Shown here piece by piece: positions 37,701 to 49,098 of a stretch of DNA of 64,000 nt. The notes below the pieces were generated by a model. It made no database searches, was not told where the DNA came from, and saw nothing but the letters and a program-made list of their open reading frames with translations. A program made the position numbers and the translations under genes. The first letter of the stretch is position 1. Each line of letters begins with the position of its first letter. Origin of the DNA: Caenorhabditis remanei (lineage: Eukaryota > Nematoda > Chromadorea > Rhabditida > Rhabditidae); assembly GCF_010183535.1 (NCBI RefSeq), contig NC_071333.1, forward strand, positions 10,476,587 through 10,540,586, in the 5' to 3' direction.

Positions 37701-40700
37701 TGGAAACTAATTTGCAGGAGAATGCAGTCACCAATTGGGAATGTCAAACCGCAAGATTCGCGATGAGCAGATCTCGGCGTCTTCGAGTTTTGACTTGCAA
37801 AGTACTGGACCTCAACACGCTCGGTAAGTAGGGAGAACGACTCATCGGAAATTCGTAAAACGTTTGAAACATTAATGCAAATTTCCATGGACTTGATACG
37901 AATTCTGCTCCATTAAGTCGCACATTTATCCCTCTTTTGAAAATAAGGGAAAGCAGGGAAGCTCTCTCAATTAGGATGGAAAAAAAGTACTTTTTGTCGG
38001 CATCTTGCCTAATTATAGCAAGCTGACTGTCAACAGGAAGGAGGCTATTGTGTAAGACCAGTAATTACTCTCTTCCATAATTACAGTATCCGCTTTCACG
38101 TCTGTTCTGTATAGTGTCGATGTGCTCACCCTAGAGAATTCAAAAGAAAATTCAAAAGGCTACCCCGTTCCCAAGAATGGCTTTGCGTGTGGAGGGATTA
38201 GCACCCCTTCACAAGTTCCGTTCATTTGGGTTTTGCAAAACTCATTGAAATTGAGAACGCATTGCACATCTAATTTAGACAAGCCGTCGTTCGGGTCTAA
38301 GGGAACGTCTTCTTGGCGGTGACATGATGCTTCATCAGTCGCATACGTTAACGCCTCAACAAGCGATTTATCTAGTTTGATTGTTTTGACAGGCCGCAGA
38401 CGAAGAGGGCTCCATTGCTTCACTTCCTAATTGCAATGTGTTGCATTGCGTAGATAAAATCTTGATTAGAACCTCATCTGGAGTGGGGAGAAACGAGTAT
38501 TCAGAGTGAAATGAGAAGTGGAATAACGTGAGAAATTGGAAATTTGCAGGGCTCATCAAGAATCTGGAAGTGGAGCTTGGTGTCCGAAGAACCAAATCAA
38601 TTTACTGAGCAAAGAATGGCTGCAGATCTCGTTTTCAGTTGATACAGGTAGATATCATTTCCATTTTTAATTATCCGTCTCTTTTTTCCAGTTATCACTT
38701 CTGTTGAAACTCAAGGGCGATTTGATGATGGACGAGGCCAGGAATATGCCACAGCATTCAAAATTCAGTATTGGCGACCTTCACTAAATGCTTGGGCATC
38801 TTACAAAGACGATTTCGAGCTAGAGGTTCGTCCTTTTCATTCAGAATGACCGCTAATTATGGTATCGGCACTCTTTTGCCCACCAATCCGCACACCGTTA
38901 GATTTATGCGGCGACTACCACCATTTCTGAGAATAGTGAATCATCCCTCAACTCGAAGAAAATCTTTTGTTGAACAATGGGGACTATGACTTTTGACACG
39001 CCATTCATACTGTCACTATACAGCGATATATGAATAAGAAAGAGAAACGGTGTACACGATTTGAATAGAATAAAAAAACGCGTTATCCAAGATTTATTAC
39101 AAGGTCTTCCTTTTCCAATTCGTTGTCCGTTTTCAAAGATATCATGCTATTGAAATTCAAATTTTTGCATCAAATTGCCTTCATATACACATCCTGTGGT
39201 TTTAGTTTAGTTTTTTGTTCTGTTTGATGGGAAAAGTACGGGAACATTCTTGTCAAGTTTTCTTTGTTTTTTTTTTGAATACCAAAACGAAAGGGGTCAA
39301 TGACAATTGACACGCTATACATTTTTAATGACATTTTCTATCTGTAAAAGTAGCTCTCTTCTTCTGTACAACACTACCACTCACAAACAAATTGGTAGCT
39401 TTTCAGTAAATTAGTTGAAATTTTGTGTAGAAGGGACTATTGAAAACAACAGAAGACAGACACACTTGACACTTGTTTCTTGGCATTGTACTAAGACGGA
39501 TCGAGTATTGTCGTAAATGCGGTAGTGGTGAAAACAGGGGGACCGAAGAAGGTCTGAGTGACAATGCATCTGCCAGCCACTTGTCGAGACGCTCGTATGA
39601 TCGGCTCAAGATCATATCGACACATATGTCGCCAGCCATCTCCCCATCTTGCATAACTGGAATTGGACATTGAAAGAAACGCATAAAAAACCATTCGGTA
39701 GAGCTGGCTAAGAAAGGCTAACCGGTTAATGGAATAGCATCAAATAGAACGCGGGTGCTGGGGGTCAATCCGAAAATGGGCAGGCGGTGTGTCTTTTAAG
39801 TAATACCCAGTTAATCCTCTTCCGCTCTGGTAGCTTTGTAATCTTTTTTCCTGGACTTCTGGATGGTTGTAGGGAGAACTACATTAGACATTTTGCAGTA
39901 TGAAGTTATGGATTACACTACCAACACAGAACTACATTTTTGGAGATATGGGTTCTATAAATACCAACATTTTCAGACGATTCCGGCAAATAATAATACG
40001 GAGCATGCTGTCAGAAGAACTCTGGACCGAGCCATCATTGCTAGAAGAATTCGAATTGTTCCAGTTTCAAATTCAACAAGAACCGTTTGTATGAGAGTTG
40101 AACTTTTTGGATGTCCGTTCGATGGTTAGTAGCATCTTCATGTATTTTGACAGACTATTACTTTCTTCCGGAAAGTCTATTCGAAACTAAATGCCCTCTA
40201 TTTACAGATACTTTGATTTCATATGATGTTGAACAAGGCGACTTGCAGTCAGGCATTTCTTATCACGACTTTTCCTATGATGGCAATCTTGCCGACGCAC
40301 CACACCTAACCGGCGGAATCGGAAAGTTATACGATAATGAAGTGGGAAAGAAGGATGTATTTGTTAATCATCACAAATGGGTTGGATGGAGAAGAAAGAG
40401 GACTGGTGGTGTGAAATTGTCATTTGAATTTGGAGAATTGAGAAACATTTCGGGAATTTTGATACATACAGCAAATGAGTTCAAGAAAAGTGCTAAGGTA
40501 TCTAGACAAACTGAAAAACTAAAAAAAATTTGTTTCCAGGCGTTTTCCTCCGTTAGCGTACTATTCTCAACAAATGGAAGAGACTTCTCCGATAACATTA
40601 TCCATTTTAATAATCCAGAAGACACTGAATCTGAGGCACCACGATGGATCAGAATTCCTGTGAACAATCGAATTGCAAAAGTGGCCAAGTTAAGATTGAA

Positions 40701-42578
40701 TTTCGGAAGTGGTTCCGATTGGCTCTTCGTATCCGAAGTGAATTTTGAATCAAACCACACAAACATTGAGCTTCTTCATGATGACGTGGTGATTCCTGAT
40801 TCGGTTTCATATTTCTCTGTAACCGAACACGATGATGGCACCAGTATGTTTGGTAAGTATATTCATATATTAAAAAAATAAAATCTCATTCAAATTTCAT
40901 TTCAGCCTTCATAATCTTCTTCTTCATGTTTCTCATTGTTGCTGTCATCATAATAGCTGTGATCTACCGTAAACGCGAGTACCGTGTGAAAGCCTCGTCA
41001 CCATCACCGAATGCTAAACGGGAAATTCTGTTGACAATTGACGGAAACACCATCAAGCATCATGTTTCTCCGTCAACCTATCAAATGGCTCGCGATAATC
41101 TTCAGAATGCGTTGATTGAGAAAATGCCAATGTCGCCGATTATAAGCGATTACGCTGAACCGGACATTAGCATGTAAGTTTTCATTCATTTCCAATTGAA
41201 GGAAATGTGAATGGGTGTGGGAAATAGAGATGAATCAAATATTTGGATTCAATTGAATCAACACATATACGGTAGCATTTTCGCGCACAATAAAACGAAA
41301 GGGCAAACACAACAAATGTTTGGTGAGCAATTGACATTTCAATTGTTTAAATTTTCAGTTGCTCTGATGTCACTGCCAATACACCTCTTCTCTATGGAAT
41401 CGATGGCCCTTATGATACACAAAAACGAAGGTATTAACTGATATGGGGGTATGCAAAACATCAGCTTCTTCATTTCAGCAACCCACTCTCCTCAATGGTT
41501 AAGTACTCGGACTATGGAGAAGTTTATTGCACGACTCTTCCGGAAATCGCTAGAGACAAGTTAATATACGTGAGCAGAATTGGACAAGGAGAGTTTGGAG
41601 AAGTAGATTTATGTCAGTTGGAGAACCGAAACGTTGCCGTTAAAAGACTTCATGGAATAAGTCAAGCTGACGAGTTCTCTTTCCATAGGGAGATTCGAGT
41701 TCTTGGTGAGAAATTTTTTCAACAAGTTCAAGTTTTTAAACATATTTGTTTTTAGGGAGTTTGAAACATCCGAACGTTGTGGAAGTGGTCGGGGTCTGCA
41801 CAATCCAAAAACCAATTTTGTGCATAATGGAATACATGCAGAATGGGGACCTCAAATCACATATTCTAAAAAATCCAACGATTAGGTGAGAACTATCTTC
41901 ATTACTAGAAAACATAATTGAAAACCCATGTTTTTAGTACATCTCACTGCATATCCATCTGTACTCAACTTGCCGCTGGTCTCGCTTACTTGGAGTCTTG
42001 CAACTTTGTACATCGAGATATTGCTGCCAGAAACTGTTTAGTCGATGGAGAAGGAAATGTCAAGATTGCTGATTTTGGAATGGCTCGATCGCTCTACTCT
42101 CAAGAATATTACAAAGTTGAGGGCAAATTCGTGCTTCCGATTCGATGGATGGCTTGGGAAGCATTGCTTTTGGTAATTATTTGTTGTAATTTTTATTTTC
42201 ACAACATACACATTTTCAGGGCAAGTTCTCAACTGCAAGTGATGTGTGGGCGTTTGGAGTGACAATGTGGGAGATTTTCTCGTTGTGTTCTGAAAAACCA
42301 TTCTCTGATATGTCTGATGATGAAGTTGTGGAAAATCTTCAAAGTATGAGCTCAACTGGATCATTGAAGGTATTAATTTTGAATGAATTTTGACATTTGA
42401 ATCTGAAATAAGTATTTTTCAGCAAGTTCTTTCGCGTCCAAGAATGTGCCCTGCGAAGTTGTACAATGAACAACTTTTACCTTGCTGGAACTATGAGAGC
42501 TCTCGTCGCCCGACATTTGAAAATGTACATCTTCATTTGCAATCACTGGTTCATACTTCTCCGCACATCCACTTCTAA
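34794..42578 (+). CDS. Discoidin domain receptor tyrosine kinase (797 aa)
   Basis: Fourteen exons: 34794-34860, 37718-37823, 38550-38647, 38692-38825, 39977-40124, 40208-40497, 40540-40852, 40906-41173, 41359-41430, 41479-41705, 41756-41885, 41938-42172, 42220-42369, 42423-42578. A signal peptide ([19 protein letters not shown]) is followed by a discoidin domain opened by [20 protein letters not shown] and closed by [10 protein letters not shown], then the DDR-specific second discoidin-like domain (to about residue 385). Next come one membrane span and a juxtamembrane region with the conserved YAEPDI. The kinase domain runs from about residue 525: [25 protein letters not shown], activation-loop [17 protein letters not shown]. 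All catalytic residues are present. Human DDR1/2 bind collagen; nematodes have two genes, ddr-1 and ddr-2, and I cannot tell which this is. The ATG follows TTTTTTCCAG by 38 bases. An in-frame earlier acceptor (40153) for exon 6 would add 18 residues. Confidence 0.95.
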
Positions 42579-42989
42579 GACTACTTCCAATATTTGGAAC
42601 TGCTAGCTTTTATAATTAAATTTCGCTTTCCTCCCTTCCCTTTTCTTACTTTCTGGTGATCTATTTTACCTTGAGAAACTTACATCTCAGGATTTTCCTT
42701 ACGGTTGAACACTTCTTCTTTCCTTTATTTTCAGATGATATTCTCAACTTGAGAATGACATGGTCACATATCGGTGTCCAATTGAGAATTATCAATGTAC
42801 ATTCTGTCACGAAGCTTTCTCTGATTCTATCTGGGTACTTATCAATAAATGATTTTTCATTTCATCGGAGACTATAAAATGGTGTTTCAGAGAAAACATA
42901 ATAAGAAACAGTTTACAGATGAAAAAATAAGCTGGTTTATTTTTCAATTTTACAATGCACACGATTAAAATAATTCGAATGAAATTCTA
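42579..42989. other. Convergent 3' ends
   Basis: 411 bases between the receptor kinase and the minus-strand gene. AATAAA on the plus strand is at 42844-42849. AATAAA on the minus strand is at 42941-42936. No other feature is seen. Confidence 0.6.
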
Positions 42990-43771
42990 TTATTTTGTCG
43001 TTTTGAACAAAAGTTTCTTGATTATTTCTTTTTTCAAGTCATCAGTTCTTCCATTTATAACCCATTTGTAGAAAGGTCCAAAATCCGCTTCGATTTTCGA
43101 TTTCATCTGGAAATAGACGAAAATAAACTTGATGTCTTTACATTCTAAAAATAATTTTTCACCTCGCCGCTCAAATTATCCCAGTCTATTGGTGCTGGCT
43201 TTGGTGAGATCTTTCTTTCACGTATTGGTTGAATAATTGGAAGTGCTGAAATTGATGTGGATAAAAAAATATCATTTTTCATTTTTTAAAGTATAAGTTT
43301 TTAAACAGATATCCCCGTAGATTTTGAACTCACACTGTCTCTTAGCTTTAGCTGATGTCGAAACAACAGGTTGAGGTGGTGTTGGTGTTGGTGTGCTTGA
43401 CTGAAGAACAACAATCATAATAATTTTTAATCCTATCCCCTTTGTATCCCTCTTCCCAAAACTTGCCGGCGTTTTCGAAAGCCGCGCTTTATATTCGTCA
43501 TAAAGCTGATATTTCCCGTTTTTGAGACTTTGAATGGTTTCGGTGGTGGCCGATGAAGCTCGACGCTCACGATTCTTATAGTCCATCCAATCCTCATAGA
43601 ACTTGTTAGCTACAGTAACCTGTAATTAGGATTAACGAATGTTTTCAAAATACATTTTTCGAAAAATTCACTTGTTTTGTCGATCATTCTTTTTCATTTT
43701 ACGTAACGTAAACCACACTTGTATTTTTTTCTGAAAAAATACTGAAAACTCACTTTTTGTTTTGCGGCCAT
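42990..43771 (-). CDS. Small unrecognised protein (145 aa), five exons, probable GC-AG intron
   Basis: Exons in coding order: 43771-43754, 43619-43467, 43400-43334, 43245-43163, 43106-42990; 146 codons including stop. Exon 1 encodes only MAAKQK, and its ATG is 35 bases after TTTGAATTCAG. Intron 2 (43466-43401) begins GCAAGT, the classic minor GC donor; without removing it the frame stays open, so retention would add 22 residues. The protein is hydrophilic: VANKFYEDWMDYKNRERR, a Thr/Pro run, then PKPAPIDWDNL and a Lys-rich helical end. The PxPIDW motif recalls ATP synthase subunit d, but the likeness is short and I do not assign it. Confidence 0.65.
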
Positions 43772-43983
43772 TTCGATGTAGAGAATATGTTGTTTCTTTC
43801 CGATTTCTGAATTCAAATTCATCTCTCTCATGGCTTCCCGTTGGCGCGTTGCTATTGGTAATCACGGAAAAGCCATTTTATTTCCGATTTATTTTATTCA
43901 TCCCTAGTCAAATGCCACCGCTCGACTCTAAGAATGATGACATGTTCGAAAAGAAAAAATAGAAAAAGTTGACGGAAATTGTT

Positions 43984-44205
43984 TCACCTGAAAACAAAAC
44001 ACACGATGACAAAGTCATTAACAAGCAAAAATGAAGCTAAAATCTTAACGTAATACCATTGTCGTTGGTTGCCAATTCTATTGTTTTCAAGCCAAAGACG
44101 GCCGACGGCTTGCGTCGTTTTCCGGCTAATGTAGCCGAGGCTGCGGAATGTTTGCCGCGCAGCTTGCTCCGCCGCCACCCATGCACAACCATCTTCGGGA
44201 TTCAT
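43984..44205 (-). CDS. Possible small membrane protein (73 aa)
   Basis: ATG at 44205-44203, stop at 43984. The sequence starts MNPEDGCAWVAAEQAARQTF and ends in a hydrophobic tail (ILASFLLVNDFVIVCFVFR) that could span a membrane. The first 53 codons are in markedly GC-richer DNA than the surroundings. A donor GTATTA could also remove the tail; splicing to the TTTTCAG at about 43990 would then give an immediate stop. No family is recognised, so it may be chance. Confidence 0.22.
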   Translation of the reverse strand: MNPEDGCAWVAAEQAARQTFRSLGYISRKTTQAVGRLWLENNRIGNQRQWYYVKILASFLLVNDFVIVCFVFR

Positions 44206-47200
44206 CACACCTCATTTCCTCACACCTGTCGGGTCGACCATGATTTCCGATTCGTTTTCATTTTGGTCATTGCCAATGGTTTTTTTCTCGATTTCCGACT
44301 CTCACAAAGTTTTGTACAATGCCCCAACTTTCAAGTGGGAAAATTGGCAGTAAAAATCCAGTTCTTCTCATTGTCATTTTTTTGACCTTATGAGTTACCC
44401 CTTCTTGAAATTGCTGTTTTCGGTTCAAAAATGGGAAAAACATACAAATAAAGTTAGAATTTAAGATGGGTGTGGTTAGTTGTACAATAACATTTGCATA
44501 TTTCTCCCTTCTTGCCAAAATTTGTTTTGTTGCATTTCAAGTGGTTTTTCTAACAAACTATGCAGTTTTAACGATTTGTATCAAAACACACTTGAATTAG
44601 GTAAGCTTGAAGATATATCACAAAGATTTATGCATCAAATAACCAAGCTTTTCAGTGTATTCCTTCTATGTACAAATAGTTCAAGTGCATATGTCTAAAA
44701 AAAGAACTTAACGGTCTGAAGAAGAGAGTTTGAACGCCCCGGGAAAAACTGTCACAGCAAATAGTAGAAACTGTCAATCCGGTGCGTGAGTCTTTCACAA
44801 TACGTTCAACAGTCTAATTGCCCATCATTATCCATCAAAATACAGTGGCTGCCATTGGGGCGGTTTAGTTCTGATATAGTAAAAGTAGGCTAAATGGCAC
44901 TACTTCTAGATTACTTGAGATATCGTTTTCCGCCTATTGATGCCTATCCCGCCTGTTATGTGTTCACTTGTTCTCTCCAATGCCTTTCTCTACCCTTTTC
45001 TTTTTCCTCGGTAGGAGAGAAGAACGTTCGACCTAGATTTAATATGAAAACATTTGATGTATCATTTGCATCTCAATACCAATTTTCACTTATTGCCCTA
45101 CCTTGTCTTCTCCTCTCCGCAACTTTTTCATTTCATTGATACCGATACTGACGTTCTTGTTTTAAATTTGTTCCAAATCGTAGAAATCTTCCATTTTCTT
45201 GGTGTTGTATCACTTCATGCGACCTTCAAAAACATTTTTAGTAGTTGAATTAGTAGTGGACACTAGATGAACATACACTTTTTTGTACTAATCCAGGGCA
45301 CCTTTCTCACTTCTTCTTCTTCGTTTTCTCGTCTTATATTTGTTGAACGTTCTGAAGTACACCTACTTGTGGACGCCTTTTCTTAAGCGCAACCCTAAAC
45401 ATTTCGCACTGGTTTGGTTTATGGACAAGACCCGATAAAACCGACGTGTTCATCGCCAGACATTTGTTATATTGGCAGCTGAACAACAGCTGCAGGAGGA
45501 AAAGAAAAAAGGGTGGATATCTGTACATGTAAACCCTCGCTTAACTTTTTTTGAAAATGTTATGTTTGACCCGCTGGAGAAAATTCTGCAGCTGTAATAA
45601 TATAGTTCATTCATTTCATTGCCTCGAAAACACATTTTGCAAATAAAAAAGTAAGGTTTCAAAGTGCAAACGCGCTCTATAGAATCGGAGGGAACATATA
45701 TTGAAATTTGAACACTATTTTTCATTCTGGCCTCTCCCTATACATATTTTTCTCTATTTTCGATTTCACCATTCTTGAGAAAGTTCATCGTCCTTAATAG
45801 TTGTCCAGTTCACTAAAACTGACGATCGCCCGGTAGCAATTGGAATGGTTTTCGGGAAAAAAACGGTGACAGCTGTACGTACTTCTCAACAGAAAACTGT
45901 CTAAGTTCATCCGTTTTCTCCATTCAGTGTTACGCGATCTTCTCAATCGAACGTCGTGCACTGCGACAACCTCAAAAACAATCACAATTGATCGAATGTG
46001 CAATTGAATGTGCATTTGTCGTGGTGGTAAGATGAGCAGTGCGCGAACCCAAGGTGCCCTTCTTCTGTCAATATACACAATAACAACCTCCACCTTGGAA
46101 GGTGAGACTCTCGGTATTCTCTGTATTTTCTTGTACTTTTCTTTCCTCTATTTCCCGTTGGGCGTTGCTCAACATAACTGAACACAAGCTCAAATTTCTT
46201 TACCCTTTGAATGTTCATCTCTCAACCATATGGATTTTAAAGGTCATTTGTTTTATTGTGCCGGGCTCTGGGCGTCTCCATCCCCATCCGCGCAGTTATT
46301 TCATTCTCCCTCAAAAGATATATTAGCCTTCATTAACCGACGCTGGGACACAACACCCCGGACACACGTCTTTTTATCTCGTTTCCTCTTCAGTTATTTG
46401 AAAAGGTTACGGTTAAAGGAGGTTAAGGTTACAGTGACATCTTCTAACACTTCTCCCCTCATCCTTCCAACCAGTACGTTTCATTAGTAGCTGTTGTGCA
46501 CATTGCACACACTGCACATTTGTTGTCTCCAATCCGAAGATGCAATTTAATATGCACCCGTTCGCTTTCCCAAGAAAGCTTTCAACTTGAAATTTCCACA
46601 AAGCTTTCCCACCATACTACTTCTCCATCTTCTTCTATTTCCATTTCTCACAATCTTCACCTCTTCATTTCTTCATTTGCCATCAGTTTCCAATCACATC
46701 ATCATCATCCTCGAAGGGCGCGCAAAACCCTCATCCCAAGCGTAATCTACTGTAATGCTATGTACGTGTCTGCTGTTATATGTTTATGTTTTTTTGTCTA
46801 GAAGTAGTGTTTAATGATAATGGGTAACATCTCCAGACATTTTTCTTCTATACAGTCATTTTTGATACTCGTCATGAATCTGTCCGCCATTATTTGTTCC
46901 AGTCGTATCTATAATGCAGAATACATATATTTTACGGAACACCACCCCGTTGAATCATGTTTCTTTAGTTTTCCACAAAAACATGAAAGTTTTTTTGTGC
47001 AGCACAATAGATGAGAAAGAAAAGAAGACGAAAACTTTATTGTTCTAACATTCTCTTACAAGTTGGCTTCATTTTCATCTTTCCCATATTTTAAATGTCT
47101 GCCCATATATAGATTAGCTTCGTTTTCACATATTTTCTCTCGAACATTTTTGATAGTGAAGTTTGTGTGTATGTGTGAAAAGCGTAATAATGCGTATTAG

Positions 47201-48700
47201 TGGGTTAAGCAGTCAGACCGTTTTCTTTTTTTCACACATTCGATTTTTTTTCTAACTCACCTAAATGAGAGTCATATCGGACACGTACCGATTCAATGCC
47301 TTCAACGCTCGAAAAACTCTTACAAATGTTGGCAGAAGCACAAACAGAGACATACATTATGGCAAAAATTGAGCCAGTGGAAGAGTGAGTGTTTGGGAGG
47401 GCAGAAAAGTAGGGAAATGTGAAAGCAAGCACACATACGTGTGCGCGTATCGGTCCACAGTCAAGCGGCTAGTCCTTTTTCCGGTTGCCGAAATGTGATC
47501 TTCCCTGATCTTTTTTCACGGACGCCATGTTAACCCGAATTACTTGGGGGCGGGGTCTTGAAGCGTGTAAATTTACGTGAGTGTGTGAGAGAGGAGCACT
47601 GTGCTCATTGAGCTCTTCTTTCCAAAACCGTTCCGACAAACACTTTTCAACTATTTTTTTCGATTGTTTATATTTGAGATTTTGAATTCAACGTTGATGT
47701 AGGTCAGGTGACAGTTCACAAGTTATTACTTGCTGCTGTTTCTTCACAAGTTCCTTTTCAAAATTTCTAAAATAAAACTAGAAAGGTTTTCCGATTTCAA
47801 AAAGTACGCGTTCATTTCAACTCCCCCATTATATGTATAAGAGTGCTTAGACAACTTCTAGGTTGTTTATCTTCTGCTTAGATCTTCCAATTCTCTACGT
47901 TTTCTGAACAATGGCTAATGAATCAAAAAGGTGAATTAGATTTACATTACATTTTTCTCCCTTCAAAAACTGTATGTACTCAATGTTCCTCACAAAAAAG
48001 GCGTTCGACTACATATAATAAAACGAAAAGAATAATTAACAGGAGACCGGTGTAATTGCATACCAAGTGACTTGCGGACCACCGTGTCTGACCTTTCTAT
48101 TCATCCTTTTTTCTCTACCTCATTCCTCCACTCTCAAAACCGTGTCATGTTGTGAATTCGCGTTGATTTCCGCTAGTTTTTTTGGATTCATTCATATTCT
48201 GCATGTTTTTTTTTCTAGAATTTCTGTATGAAGTGATCAAATTCTGGAAGATTATTTGAAGTGGAATAATTGAATAATTGCGCCAACCGCTGAGATGATG
48301 TCCGTTGAAATCGGGATCAGATGGTCGAAACGGTTTGAAATCAATTCTATTCATTTGAAATTATTCTTCCGATCAATTTCTTTCAACTGTTTCAGTAACA
48401 TGTTCCACTACACATCATGCAATTCAAGGTTTAACACATTATATTTGCTCCATTTTAATTGGCCAATATACCAAAAATATCATGCAACACATAATCTGCG
48501 CTATCCCATTTCTCGAGTAAGGAAATTTATTTATTTTTTTACCTATACTGGTTGGCGACCACCTCAATTCCAGTTTCTGCCAAACTTCCGAAATTGTCCT
48601 GTTGTTTTTTTTTGTATACTGTAACATAACTGTTGCCATCCGTTTACTTCCGTCTGTTTTCGTTGCCAATTACCAACTTTCGATAATTCATTCATTTCAG

Positions 48701-49098
48701 AAAACCGCTAAACTGGAAACCACCGCCCCGCTCAGTTTCCTTCCTAGGATACAAAGTCTGCGCCAGGCAACAGTTTCCCACGTAAGTTTGAAAATTAGAA
48801 ATTAAACTTCCTCTGATGAAACTAGGTCTCAAAATTGCAAAATTCAGCTTCAAAACGAAAATGAAATGTTGAGTGTACAACGTTTTCTTAGAATTCAGAA
48901 TTTCTATAAATTAATGCTGCCGTCCAAATTCATGTCATGAATTGAATTGAACTGAATAAACTTTTCCCCTTCTTCCAAATTTCATTTTCCATAAACAAAC
49001 AATTATTTCCATTGCAGATTTACGAACGATACGGATCAAACTCTTGTTTCTTATTGTGAAAGAAATATAAAAAATAAAACGAAAAACAAAAAACAAGG
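48701..49098 (+). other. Probable 5' UTR exons of the 49-58 kb gene
   Basis: CATTTCAG precedes 48701 and GTAAGT follows 48781, defining an 81-base exon. TTCCATTGCAG precedes 49020, whose exon runs to 49140 and carries the ATG at 49099. The two can be joined, but the frame that stays open across them meets a stop in the next exon, so this is best read as untranslated leader. Confidence 0.45.

Larger units (their letters stand above)
43772..49098. other. Long upstream region of the 49-58 kb gene
   Basis: About 5.3 kb. It contains a GC-rich island (44090-44210) with the small open frame 43984-44205 on the minus strand, and a probable non-coding 5' exon, 48701-48781. The rest is AT- and pyrimidine-rich. 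Several purine/pyrimidine blocks (46600-46730, 47560-47640) look like promoter DNA, but no motif can be named. Confidence 0.45.

Noticed and set aside
45794..46093. 99-codon minus-strand frame
   Set aside because: First codon is GTG; no splice partner; composition unlike the coding exons nearby.
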